Assembly: GCA_963726435.1 (NCBI GenBank)
Contig: CAVSCJ010000004.1
Span: forward strand, 186,001 to 250,000
Source: PALSA-660 sp963726435
GTDB lineage: Bacteria > Actinomycetota > Coriobacteriia > Anaerosomatales > PALSA-660
Direction: 5' to 3'
Length of the DNA stretch: 64,000 nucleotides
The position numbers were made by a program, and so were the translations under genes. Of this stretch, positions 7,637 through 16,621 are shown one piece after another. The first letter of the stretch is position 1. Every line of letters begins with the position of its first letter. The notes under the pieces were generated by a model. The model worked only from the letters and a program-made list of their open reading frames with translations. It was not told where the DNA came from and did not search any database.

Positions 7637-7652
7637 TGTTTCACGTGAAACA
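7637..7652. promoter_or_regulatory. parS: parS centromere site
   Basis: TGTTTCACGTGAAACA is a perfect 16-bp match to the universal ParB-binding parS palindrome. It sits between jag and rsmG, 0.85 kb from parA and 1.6 kb from parB, in the origin-proximal position where ParB nucleates to organise and segregate the origin. No second copy was noticed by eye in this window. Confidence 0.95.
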
Positions 7653-7739
7653 CTGTGTCACCCCGAGCAGGTGCTCAGCGTGAGGGATCGCGGGCTGATA
7701 CCACTCGGGTTCGCGGTAGAGTCTGGTATGCTCCCATCC

Positions 7740-8447
7740 ATGACAGTGTGGCTCCCAGAGATACGCGACGGACTTCGCGAGATGGGGATCCCGGCGGCGG
7801 AGCCTCAGCTGCGGGCCATGGACCGTCATCTGCAGCTGCTGGCGGAGACGAACGCGTCGTTCAATCTCACTGCCGTCCCCGAATCGGAGTACGTGCCGCT
7901 CCACGTACTCGACTCAGCCGTCGCGTTGCCCTTCCTCGATTCCGCACCGCCGGGTGCGTTCGCCGATCTGGGAAGCGGCGCCGGCTTCCCGGCGGTGCCC
8001 TTGGCCATCCTATGCGCGCGTCCGGTCGTGCTGGTCGAATCCGTCAAGAAGAAGGCGGCCTTCCTTGAGCGCGTCGCGGCGGAGCTGTGCCTGGAAGCTT
8101 CGATTCAAGGAATCAGGGCGGAAGAGCTGGCGCTGGTGCGCGGGCGAGGCTTCGCGGCGATAACAGCTCGCGCGTTGGCCCCGTTGCCCTCACTCGTTGA
8201 GTTGGCGAGCCCGCTCCTGCAGGAAGGCGGCCTGCTGATCAGCCTCAAGGGCAGCCCGGACGAATCGGAGTTCTCGCGCGGCGACGCCGTGGCGCTTCGC
8301 TGCGGGATGGAGCGTGTCGCTACCGTGGCCGTGGCGGTGCCACGCGTGGATGCGCGCCGTACCGTTGTGGTGTATCGTCGTTTCGCGGACCCGAGCGTCG
8401 TTCTTCCACGCAGAAGCGGGATGGCGCAACGTCGACCGCTGGCTTGA
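7740..8447 (+). CDS. rsmG: 16S rRNA (guanine-N7)-methyltransferase RsmG
   Basis: RsmG methylates N7 of the 16S rRNA 530-loop guanine (G527 in E. coli numbering). The product shows the family's NLTAV segment, the SAM-binding motif ADLGSGAGFPAVPLAI, VLVESVKKKAAFL and the ITARALAPLPSLVEL motif. The frame is open from 7671, but the ATG at 7740 (MTVWLPEIRDG) best fits homologues, giving 235 aa. A nearer ATG at 7728 is possible. It lies in the usual jag-rsmG-parA-parB order. Confidence 0.93.
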   Translation: MTVWLPEIRDGLREMGIPAAEPQLRAMDRHLQLLAETNASFNLTAVPESEYVPLHVLDSAVALPFLDSAPPGAFADLGSGAGFPAVPLAILCARPVVLVESVKKKAAFLERVAAELCLEASIQGIRAEELALVRGRGFAAITARALAPLPSLVELASPLLQEGGLLISLKGSPDESEFSRGDAVALRCGMERVATVAVAVPRVDARRTVVVYRRFADPSVVLPRRSGMAQRRPLA

Positions 8448-8505
8448 CCCGCCGCCGGGCGGGCCCAAGATGGCGCGAGTGAAGGCGGCGATCCGGGAGG
8501 TGCGA

Positions 8506-9288
8506 ATGGCAGAGGGGCGAGCGCGTCCGAAGCGCGTTCTCGCTGCGGTGAACCAGAAGGGCGGCGTCGGCAAGAGCACGACGTCCGTGAACCTTGCTGC
8601 GGCGCTCGGAGATCTCGGTGAGAAGGTCCTGCTCGTGGACCTCGATCCGCAGGGAAACGCGACATCCGGCTTCGGATTGAACAGGAACCGCCGAGAACTG
8701 TGCGTCTATGATTCCCTGCTGGGCGACACACCCATCGAGCAGATCATCGAGCCGACCCAGGTCGAGGGCGTGTTCGTCGCTCCCGCCACGATACAGCTCG
8801 CGGGGGCGGAGATCGAACTCGTCTCTGCGATGAGCCGCGAGGGCCGCCTGCGTGCTGTTCTGGAACCTGTCCGGGGCGACTTCGACTTTGTGATCATCGA
8901 TTGCCCCCCTTCCCTCGGGCTCCTCACGATCAACGCCCTCACCGCCGCGGACAGCCTTCTGATCCCGGTCCAGTGCGAGTATTACGCGCTGGAGGGGCTG
9001 AGCAAGTTGCTGGACAGCGTCAGGCTCGTCAAGACCCACCTCAATCCGAGTCTGGACATCTTCGGGGCCGTGATGACCATGTACGATTCCCGCACCCGCC
9101 TCTCACAGCAGGTAGTGGACGAGGTGCGGGACTTCTTCGCGGAGAAGACGTTCGAAACGCTCATCCCCCGCACCGTGCGGCTCTCCGAGGCTCCGAGCCA
9201 CGGCAAGCCCGTCACACTATACGATCCATCCGGACGCGGCGCCCAGGCGTACCGCGCACTCGCCAAGGAGGTGCTGGACCGTGCCTGA
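8506..9288 (+). CDS. parA: Chromosome partitioning ATPase ParA (Soj)
   Basis: A deviant-Walker ATPase that drives origin segregation with ParB-parS. The P-loop VNQKGGVGKSTTSVNLAAAL carries the signature lysine; LLVDLDPQGNATSGFG is the A' box and FVIIDCPPSLGLLT the Walker B. At 260 aa it has the typical chromosomal Soj length, without the N-terminal helix-turn-helix of plasmid ParAs. The ATG at 8506 is chosen because GGGAGG lies 6 nt upstream; the longer open frame overlaps rsmG. The stop codon overlaps the parB start. Confidence 0.95.
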   Translation: MAEGRARPKRVLAAVNQKGGVGKSTTSVNLAAALGDLGEKVLLVDLDPQGNATSGFGLNRNRRELCVYDSLLGDTPIEQIIEPTQVEGVFVAPATIQLAGAEIELVSAMSREGRLRAVLEPVRGDFDFVIIDCPPSLGLLTINALTAADSLLIPVQCEYYALEGLSKLLDSVRLVKTHLNPSLDIFGAVMTMYDSRTRLSQQVVDEVRDFFAEKTFETLIPRTVRLSEAPSHGKPVTLYDPSGRGAQAYRALAKEVLDRA

Positions 9289-10153
9289 GCAGCGACGTGG
9301 TCTTGGCCGTGGTCTGGCCTCGCTGATCCCGGGCGGCGGAAGCGTGAGCTCCGATGAGCCCACCGAGCTCCCGATCGCCGCCATAGCGCCGAACCCCGAT
9401 CAGCCGCGCACAACGATCACGCAGGAAGCGATCGAGGAGCTCGCGGACTCGATCGCGAAGGTAGGGGTCCTGCAGCCGATCATGGTGCGTCCGTACAGCG
9501 GGGGCTATCAGATCATCGCCGGGGAGAGGCGCTGGCGCGCGGCCAAGGCGGCCGGCCTGGAGCGAGTACCCGTCCGGATAATGAGCACGACAGAGGCGGA
9601 ATCGCTCGAGATAGCGCTTATAGAGAACCTCCAGCGCCAGGACTTGAATCCGATGGAGGAGGCCCGCGGATTCCGGCGGCTTCTCAACGGGTACCAGCTG
9701 ACCCAGGCGGAGATGGCGGCCAAGGTGTCCAAGTCGCGGTCCGCCGTCGCGAATGCTTTGCGTCTCCTCGATCTTCCCGACGAGGTCCAGGAGATGCTCT
9801 CCGCGGACAAGTTGACGGCCGGACATGCCCGCGCTGTGCTGTCGGTGCCGGGTGAGGATCGTCGACTGAAGCTTGCCCAGAGGATCGTCGCCGACGGCCT
9901 GTCGGTGCGCGAAGCCGAGACGCTGGCTCGCCTCTTCGCTGCCGGCGACATCGCATCACACTCGGCGCGACCGGTCTCCCCTAAGTCGTACAAGATCGTC
10001 GCTCGCAAACTGCGCCGCTTCCTGGGCACCAACGTGCGCGTGCGGCAGGCGGCCCAAAAGGGCAAGATCGAGATAGACTTCCACGGAGAGGAAGAGCTCG
10101 CCAGGATCTTCAAGCTCCTGAGCGGGGGGCCGTCAGGGGTCAAGGAGGCATGA
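9281..10153 (+). CDS. parB: Chromosome partitioning protein ParB (Spo0J), CTPase clamp
   Basis: ParB binds parS, then slides as a CTP-dependent clamp to build the partition complex. The 290-residue protein begins with the conserved RRGLGRGLASLIPG ParA-stimulating motif. It has the CTP-binding GERRWRAAKAAG box near residue 85, ENLQRQDLNPMEEA, a helix-turn-helix (QAEMAAKVSKSRSAVANALR) and a C-terminal dimerisation region with GKIEIDFHGEEEL. The GTG start at 9281 overlaps the parA stop by 8 bp. A perfect parS lies at 7637-7652. Confidence 0.95.
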   Translation: MPEQRRGLGRGLASLIPGGGSVSSDEPTELPIAAIAPNPDQPRTTITQEAIEELADSIAKVGVLQPIMVRPYSGGYQIIAGERRWRAAKAAGLERVPVRIMSTTEAESLEIALIENLQRQDLNPMEEARGFRRLLNGYQLTQAEMAAKVSKSRSAVANALRLLDLPDEVQEMLSADKLTAGHARAVLSVPGEDRRLKLAQRIVADGLSVREAETLARLFAAGDIASHSARPVSPKSYKIVARKLRRFLGTNVRVRQAAQKGKIEIDFHGEEELARIFKLLSGGPSGVKEA

Positions 10154-10154
10154 G

Positions 10155-10451
10155 ATGACAAGACGACTGGAAGCATTTGCCATTGGCTGCATCGCGGGAA
10201 TCGCCATCGGTGTCGTCGCGGGCCTGCTGCTGGCGCCCCGCAGCGGATCGGAGACACGTCGCAGGCTCGCGCTCCAGGCCAGGAGGGCTGCGGTCGTGGC
10301 GCGCGAAGTTGCCGACCGCGCCGAGGTGACAGCCGAGGTCCTCGGCGAGCGCGTTGACCACTACCTGGGCCGTGAGCAGGAGGTCGCGTGGCGCAAGGTG
10401 CGCGAGATCCGCGATGGAGTCGACCGCTACACGCAGGCCCAGGCGCTCTAG
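10155..10451 (+). CDS. YtxH-domain small membrane protein
   Basis: A 98-aa protein starting MTRRLEAFAIGCIAG, with one N-terminal transmembrane helix (about residues 7-27, GCIAGIAIGVVAGLLLAPRS). The tail is long, charged and probably helical, rich in Arg, Ala and Glu. The helix followed by LLAPRSGSETRRRL is the YtxH-family pattern (a small general-stress membrane protein in Firmicutes). Its molecular function is not known. It starts directly after the parB stop behind a GGAGG site, so it may be co-transcribed with parAB. Confidence 0.75.
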   Translation: MTRRLEAFAIGCIAGIAIGVVAGLLLAPRSGSETRRRLALQARRAAVVAREVADRAEVTAEVLGERVDHYLGREQEVAWRKVREIRDGVDRYTQAQAL

Positions 10452-10515
10452 CTCCCGTGTCAGCCCTGCCGAGTAGTATCCCCCCTGCCCGCAGCAGGCA
10501 GAGGGAGATCGAAGC

Positions 10516-13263
10516 GTGTCACTGACGATCATCGCAGGACTGCCGGGATCCGGAGCGCAGGAGCGCGCCCGCGCGCGCGTCGGTGCAGCCGCGGAGGTGG
10601 GCCTGTCGGCGTTGCTGCTCGTACCGTCATCGGTATATGCGGCTCGCATCCGCGCGGAACTGTGCGATGGGCACGCGGTGGGAGAGCGCGTTGCCTCGAT
10701 CGGGCACCTGGTGGAATCCGAATGGTCGCTCAAGGGGGACGGCCGCCGCGTCGCGGGGGACCCGTACCGCGACATCATGCTCGGGCATGCGCTGGTGCAG
10801 GCCGGCGTTTGTCAGCGTCCCGGACGTGGCGCCGTCGCTCTCCTGGGGACTCTGGCCACCAAGGCATGCGCGAGTGGAGTCGCTCCGACGGGTCGTACCG
10901 GCGGCCTGAGTGGGAAGCTGCTGGTCGCGTTGCGTCTCTATCTCTCGGCGATCTCCACGGCCGGTCTGGTCGACGAAGCCGAGGCGACGCGTGCGTTGTG
11001 CGCCTGCGCCCCCCCGGCCGCGGTGATCGGGGTGGAGGGGCTGGTCTCGCTCACGCCCGACAGAGAGGCGCTGTTGCTTGCCTGGTCCGAGGCGGGGAGC
11101 GAGGTCGTCCTCTCCCTGCCGTGGGAGCGTGGAAGAGCCGCGACGCAACCACTGGACGGTCTCGTAGAGCGCTTCCAAGCCGCTGGGGCATCCGTCGAGC
11201 CTGCGCTCCCGGTCTCGGATGGCCGGCCTAGCGAGCTCGCCAAGATAGCGATCGACCTCTTCTCCGGTGCCGCACCGCTGCCCGCGGAAGGCGCGGTAGC
11301 CCTGGGTGTCGCTCGGGGCGAGGAAGCCGAGGCGCGCCTGATAGCCGAGCGGGTGACCGAACTCATCTCAGGCACGGCCGACCACGGTCACGTGGCCATC
11401 GCCTTCGCGGACCCAAGCCGGCACGCGGGCTGGCTCAGGCGGTCGTTCGACGACGCCGGGATCGAGGCGACGTGGGACGTGCGTACCCCGGTCCCAGAGA
11501 CACCGATGGGGCGCGCGATGTTGCACATCTGGACCTTCTGCAACGAGGGGATGGCTCGCGAGGATCTCGCAGCCTTCGTTCGCGGGCCGTTCTCAGGCGT
11601 GGAGAGGGGTCGGGCCGATCGGGCCGACGCGCGCTGGAGGGAGCGCCGGCTGTCTGGCACGCGACTTCTCGGCGAGGCCGAACGGGCGAGGTATCCGGTG
11701 GCCCTGTGCGCTCGTCTCGCCCGACGCCCTGTCGACGAGTCCTCCGCTCAGAGCTGGAAACAACTGGCAGACACCCTGCTCACCAATGCATACGGGCGCG
11801 ACGCCCCGACGCCGGGCATGGACGGCGCGCTGGATGCCGCGGTGCATCGCGCCTTCTGCGACGCGGTCGCCGCCGCGGCGGACGGGCATGGGATCGCGCC
11901 GGCGGACCTGTGGGCGTCGTTCCAGTCCTGCACGGTGAGCCCCGCCGCGCGTGGCTCACAGGGGCCAGTAACGGTGACGTCGTTCGAAGGGATGCGCGGG
12001 CGCACCTTCGATGCCGTAGTCATCGGGGGGCTCACAGCCGGCGAAACGCCGAGACAGGGGAGCGACGACCGCCTCGAAGGCGACGCGGTGCGTGGAGCCC
12101 TCCACGTTCTCGGCATCGAGGCCGACGCCGAGGGGCACGCGCGCTCTGAGCGGCTGGCCTTCTACCTGGCAGCGACCGCAGCGACGCGCTCGCTCACTCT
12201 GGTGCGCCGCGAGACCGACGACGACGGACGCCCACTTCGCCCGTCGGTGTTCTGGGAGGAGTTCCTCGACCTGTACCGGCAGCCCGCTTGCGGCGAGCAG
12301 GACGCGGCGTTCCCGGCGCTGAGGGTTCGACAGGTGGAGGACGAGGCAGGCCGAGCGGCCATCCGGCGAGTCAGTCGGGGTGTCCTGGCGGACCGGGCGG
12401 TTCTGGCTTCTCTCGAGGACATACGCGCTGTCAGTCCGGTTGAAGTCGAACTGTACGCGGGCTGCCCCTACCGCTGGTTCGTCCAGCGAAGGCTGCGTCC
12501 GGCCGGCCCGGACGTCGAGGTCGACGCCGTCGCAGCCGGTCTCGCTGAGCACAAGGCGCTCGCCTCCTTCTACCGCGACTGGACAGCCGATGGATCCCGG
12601 GCGCGCGTCACTCCCGAGTTGCTGGACGAGGCGCTCGAGTCAGCGCGCGCGGCGGTGGGCCTCGCACTGTCCGATGTGCCGGCGCCGACGAACCTTGACG
12701 AGGATTGGCTCCTCCGTACCGTCGAGCCCGCCGTGCAGGGACTGGTGCTGCGGGATGCGACATTCCTGCCGGAATACTCACCGAGACACTTCGAGTGGTC
12801 GTTCGGCATCGCGGAAGGGGACGAGCCGATCGACTTGGGCGGCGTGGCTATCAAGGGGAGGGCCGACCGGATCGACGTGGGCCCGGAGGGCCTCGTGGTC
12901 ATCGACTACAAGCGCAGCAAGGCCAACTCCCGCGCCGATATCGAACGCGAGGGCATGGTCCAGTTGCAGCTCTACGCTCTGGCAGCGTCACGCCGCCTCG
13001 AACTGCCCGTGGCGGGCGGGCTCTATCGCAGCCTATCGGTCCCGTCCGACCGCGGATTCGTCTTGGACTCCGTTGCCGGCGCGTTCGTCGGCACCGACGT
13101 CACCGACACTCAGGGCATCGAGGGGCTCGTGGAGCGGGCGGTCGGGACGGCGAGAGCAGCCTTCGAGGGTATGCGGTCCGGCATCATCGCGCCCGAGCCG
13201 GACGCTCGGCGCTGCAAGTACTGCCACGCGCTCGCGTTCTGTCCCGAGGGGGTCCATTCGTGA
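10516..13263 (+). CDS. addB: AddB-like subunit of ATP-dependent exonuclease (PD-(D/E)XK nuclease)
   Basis: This is the 915-aa second subunit of an AddAB-type double-strand-break end-processing enzyme. The N-terminus has a degenerate Walker A (AGLPGSGAQER, with the usual lysine replaced by Gln), as expected for the inactive-helicase AddB arm. A C-terminal nuclease domain has IKGRADRIDVG and VVIDYKRSKA near residues 783-798, the D-x-DYK catalytic pattern. A cysteine near residue 649 (YAGCPYRW) plus three at about 899, 902 and 908 (CKYCHALAFC) match the AddB iron-sulfur staple. The GTG start has a GGGAG site; the stop overlaps addA (GTGA). Confidence 0.85.
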   Translation: MSLTIIAGLPGSGAQERARARVGAAAEVGLSALLLVPSSVYAARIRAELCDGHAVGERVASIGHLVESEWSLKGDGRRVAGDPYRDIMLGHALVQAGVCQRPGRGAVALLGTLATKACASGVAPTGRTGGLSGKLLVALRLYLSAISTAGLVDEAEATRALCACAPPAAVIGVEGLVSLTPDREALLLAWSEAGSEVVLSLPWERGRAATQPLDGLVERFQAAGASVEPALPVSDGRPSELAKIAIDLFSGAAPLPAEGAVALGVARGEEAEARLIAERVTELISGTADHGHVAIAFADPSRHAGWLRRSFDDAGIEATWDVRTPVPETPMGRAMLHIWTFCNEGMAREDLAAFVRGPFSGVERGRADRADARWRERRLSGTRLLGEAERARYPVALCARLARRPVDESSAQSWKQLADTLLTNAYGRDAPTPGMDGALDAAVHRAFCDAVAAAADGHGIAPADLWASFQSCTVSPAARGSQGPVTVTSFEGMRGRTFDAVVIGGLTAGETPRQGSDDRLEGDAVRGALHVLGIEADAEGHARSERLAFYLAATAATRSLTLVRRETDDDGRPLRPSVFWEEFLDLYRQPACGEQDAAFPALRVRQVEDEAGRAAIRRVSRGVLADRAVLASLEDIRAVSPVEVELYAGCPYRWFVQRRLRPAGPDVEVDAVAAGLAEHKALASFYRDWTADGSRARVTPELLDEALESARAAVGLALSDVPAPTNLDEDWLLRTVEPAVQGLVLRDATFLPEYSPRHFEWSFGIAEGDEPIDLGGVAIKGRADRIDVGPEGLVVIDYKRSKANSRADIEREGMVQLQLYALAASRRLELPVAGGLYRSLSVPSDRGFVLDSVAGAFVGTDVTDTQGIEGLVERAVGTARAAFEGMRSGIIAPEPDARRCKYCHALAFCPEGVHS

Positions 13264-16200
13264 GCTCAGTGGACCTGAACGCCGGACAACGAGCAGCCGT
13301 CGCCACCACCGCTCGACGGATCGTCATCTCCGCGGGCGCGGGGTCGGGCAAGACGCTGGTACTGGCGTTGCGCTTCGCCGACGCGGTCCTCTCGCAGGAG
13401 GCGCGAGACCAGCCTTGCCCGATGAGCTCGGTGCTCCTCATCACGTTCACGGAGAAGGCGGCAGGCGAGTTGATGGAACGGGTCCGCCGCGTCTTCCTCG
13501 ACCGAGGCCGCCCGGATCTCGCCCGCCAGGTCGACGGTGCCTGGATCTCGACGATCCACGGCTTCTGCGCCCGGATAGTGCGGCGCCATGCCCTGGAACT
13601 CGGCGTCGACCCGGCATTCGAGGTGTTGGCCGAGCCGCGGGTCGGCGTCGTGCGACGCGAGGCATTCGAGTCCGCCGCGGCCGGACTTCTCGGCGAACCG
13701 GGGGTGGCGCGGCTCATGGAGGCGCGCGGCCCGGAGCGCATTCGAGCGACGACGCGATCCTCGTACGACCGCGTCAGGTCGATGGGCCGGGATGTGAGCG
13801 AGGTCCAAGCGTGCGCTCCGCCAGACTTGGCGCCGGCGCTGCGCGATCTCGTGCCGACCCTTCGCGAGACCGTTGCCGCGTACGCGGCGCTGGAACCCAA
13901 CAAGACGATCGCCGAGAACACCGCGCGGTTCGTCGCCGCGACCGCGGTGGCCGAGCGCTTGGCCGGCTCGGACATCGAGGCGCAGGGGGCGTCCGAGGCG
14001 GCCGCGCTCTACGCCACGCACAAGGGCGCGATGCGCGGACGTCAGGAGACAATGGAACTCACGGGCGCAGCCAACGCTGCTCTTCTTCGCGCGGCTCAGG
14101 CCGGCGTCGACATCCTCGCAACGGCGGATTCGAAGGCGTGGCTCGCGCTGCTCCGAGCGTACGCGCGCGTCTACGAAGAGGCGAAGGTCACGCTCGGCGT
14201 CTTGGACTTCGAAGACCTGCAACTCCTGGCGCGACGGCTGTGGCGGGAGCATCCACACGCGGCTCAGCGATACGCCGCTCAGTTCTCGCAAGTGATGATC
14301 GACGAGTTCCAGGACACCAACGAGCTGCAGTTCCAGGCCATCGAGCCGGTAGCAGGGCGAGGGCTCTGCATGGTCGGCGACGTCCAGCAGTCCATCTATC
14401 GCTTCCGCGATGCGGACGTCGCCCTCTTCATCGACCAGCGGAGGTCGGCCGAGGCCGACGACGCCTCGGATGATTGCCGGCTCACCGTCAATTACCGTTC
14501 GCATGCGGATCTGCTGGCCACCTTCAACGCGCTCTTCTCCGCTGACGGCCTGTTCGGAGACGACTACCTGCACCTGGAGGAATCCGAAGCGCGGCCGCCG
14601 GGTGTGACATGGCCGGCAGGTGAGCCGCGGGTCGAGGTCATCGCGGTCGAGAAGTCCGGCTGGGAGGGCAATGCCTGGCGCGAGGCGGAAGCGCGGGCGC
14701 TCGCCCGACGGGTCCGCCAACTCGTGGACGAGGGGCGGATCGTTCCGGAGGATGTCGTCGTGCTGGCTCGTGCGATGACGACCGCACGTCCGTTCGTCGA
14801 CGCCCTGCGCGCCGCCGGCTTCGCGGTGCACGCGGCGGAGACCGGGGGCTACTACTCCACGCCCGAAGTGGCCGATGCGCGCGCGCTGCTGCGTGTGCTC
14901 GCGAACCCGCTCGACGCCGAAGGCGTGCTGGGGTTGCTCGCGGGCGGACTCGGGGGGCTTTCGGATGACGCCCTTTGCATTCTCGCCGCGTCCCGGCCCG
15001 ATGGCGATCTGTGGGCGGCCCTGCCCGCAGCTTCGGATCTGGGTCTCAACGACGGGGATGCGGAGCGTGCCCGGGTAGTCCACGACGCCGTGGAGGTTCT
15101 TCGCGCGCGGCAGGGCTGCATGCGACTCGCGGACGCGATCCTGTACGCGGTGTCGGTTCTCGGACCCGGCGGGGGCTGCCTCGCCCGTCCCGGGGCCCAA
15201 AGCAACTTCCGAAAGACGGTGCGTCTCGCCGCCGACTTCGAGAAGGTCACTCCTGCCGACCCGGCCGCGTTCCTGCGCTACCTCGCCGACAGGGAGACAT
15301 ACGTGAGCAGGGAGGCACCCGTCTGGACGCCCGCGGAAGGCGCCGGGGCGATCCGGGTCATGAGCATCCACGCAGCCAAGGGGCTCGAGTTCCCCATGGT
15401 GGTCTTGGCCGACCTGGGGCACGGCTCCGCTCGCAGCGCGGACGAATTCACGGTCGCGCGCGAGGGCGGACTTCTGATAGCCGCTGCCGATGTGACGAGG
15501 CAGACCCCGAAGGACTCTCCGAAAGCGTCGGCTTGGTCGTGCGCCGAGAAGGAGGAGGCTCGCCTCGACCTGGAGGAGTCCAAACGGATCTTCTACGTCG
15601 CGTGCACCCGCGCCGAACAGGCGCTCCTTCTCACCGGGTCGGCCCATCTCGGCAAACCCGCGGGCGATGGGACCGACATGGACCGGCTGCTGTCTGCCAT
15701 CGCCCATGCCGGACCGGGCGGCGTTGCCGGTCTGAGGGTCACGGAGATCACGGCCGCCGATCCCGAGTGGTCGCCGGCGCTCGTGGAACCTGAGCCGGGC
15801 CCGACGCCGGCGACCGACTCGGGGGCCGCATCGCCAGCGACCCTTCTCCCACCAGCCCCCGCGATCTCGCCCCCGGCCGAGACGTCCTACACCGCGCTGG
15901 ACCTCTACGAGCGGTGCGGCTATCGGTTCTTCGCCGAGCGCATGCTCGGAGTGGGCTCCATCGACATCGTGCAAGGCGACGACCCGCGGGCTCTGGGGTC
16001 GGCCCTGCACGGCGCATTGCAGACGCTGGCCGAGGGTCGATCGGTCGATTCAGGGCGCCTTGCGTCACTGGCAGCCGCGCACCGGCTTTCTGCGGACGGG
16101 GCCATCCGACTACGGGAGGCGATCGACGCGGTACTGTCGTCGCCGGCCGGCGAGCTCTTGGAGCGGGGGCGCGCCGAGGTGCCCTTCGCGGTCCGTGTCG

Positions 16201-16604
16201 AGGGAGGCATCGTTGTCGGGAGCATGGACCTGGTCGTCCGCGACGGCGATTCAGCGACCGTCCTCGACTACAAGACGGGACCGTCGTCGGGCGCGGTCGA
16301 CTCGCGCAACCGCGCCCAAGCGGAGATCTACGCGCTCGCGATGCTGGTCGCGGGGTGCACAACTGTGACGGTGCGCTTCGTGCGGGTCGAGTCGGGCTGC
16401 GAGGAGACCGAACTCGGATTCGACGCGGGTGATCGTGACCGGATCGCCGCGAGGGTCGCGGCCGCCTTCGCTTCGATGGGTCGGGGCGTGTTCGAGAGGC
16501 GTCGCTCCTTCGAAGCTTCGGTCTGCGCCGACTGTCCGGTGTCTGGGAGTCTGTGCCCCGTGGTCCACCCGGGTGGAAAAGGGGAGCGCACCGGCCGGTC
16601 GTGA
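13260..16604 (+). CDS. addA: AddA-like UvrD-family helicase/nuclease
   Basis: This is the 1114-aa helicase subunit of AddAB, which unwinds and resects DNA ends for RecA loading. The start is a GTG at 13260 overlapping the addB stop. Superfamily 1 motifs occur in order: QRAAVATTARRIVISAGAGSGKT (Q motif and Walker A, about residue 25), LLITFTEKAAGELMERV (Ia), FEDLQLLARR, VMIDEFQDTNELQ (Walker B), VGDVQQSIYRFR, and VMSIHAAKGLEF (V). The C-terminal PD-(D/E)XK nuclease has GSMDLVVRDGD and VLDYKTG near residues 988-1007. It ends with Cys-containing SVCADCPVSGSLCP. rlmN converges 17 bp downstream. Confidence 0.9.
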   Translation: MSSVDLNAGQRAAVATTARRIVISAGAGSGKTLVLALRFADAVLSQEARDQPCPMSSVLLITFTEKAAGELMERVRRVFLDRGRPDLARQVDGAWISTIHGFCARIVRRHALELGVDPAFEVLAEPRVGVVRREAFESAAAGLLGEPGVARLMEARGPERIRATTRSSYDRVRSMGRDVSEVQACAPPDLAPALRDLVPTLRETVAAYAALEPNKTIAENTARFVAATAVAERLAGSDIEAQGASEAAALYATHKGAMRGRQETMELTGAANAALLRAAQAGVDILATADSKAWLALLRAYARVYEEAKVTLGVLDFEDLQLLARRLWREHPHAAQRYAAQFSQVMIDEFQDTNELQFQAIEPVAGRGLCMVGDVQQSIYRFRDADVALFIDQRRSAEADDASDDCRLTVNYRSHADLLATFNALFSADGLFGDDYLHLEESEARPPGVTWPAGEPRVEVIAVEKSGWEGNAWREAEARALARRVRQLVDEGRIVPEDVVVLARAMTTARPFVDALRAAGFAVHAAETGGYYSTPEVADARALLRVLANPLDAEGVLGLLAGGLGGLSDDALCILAASRPDGDLWAALPAASDLGLNDGDAERARVVHDAVEVLRARQGCMRLADAILYAVSVLGPGGGCLARPGAQSNFRKTVRLAADFEKVTPADPAAFLRYLADRETYVSREAPVWTPAEGAGAIRVMSIHAAKGLEFPMVVLADLGHGSARSADEFTVAREGGLLIAAADVTRQTPKDSPKASAWSCAEKEEARLDLEESKRIFYVACTRAEQALLLTGSAHLGKPAGDGTDMDRLLSAIAHAGPGGVAGLRVTEITAADPEWSPALVEPEPGPTPATDSGAASPATLLPPAPAISPPAETSYTALDLYERCGYRFFAERMLGVGSIDIVQGDDPRALGSALHGALQTLAEGRSVDSGRLASLAAAHRLSADGAIRLREAIDAVLSSPAGELLERGRAEVPFAVRVEGGIVVGSMDLVVRDGDSATVLDYKTGPSSGAVDSRNRAQAEIYALAMLVAGCTTVTVRFVRVESGCEETELGFDAGDRDRIAARVAAAFASMGRGVFERRRSFEASVCADCPVSGSLCPVVHPGGKGERTGRS

Positions 16605-16621
16605 ATGAATCGGCGCGATCC

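Noticed and set aside
13266..16010. 914-residue open frame on the minus strand across addA
   Set aside because: It is antisense to a gene with all helicase and nuclease motifs; the long frame is a GC-rich shadow with low-complexity Arg/Gly/Asp content and no family motif.
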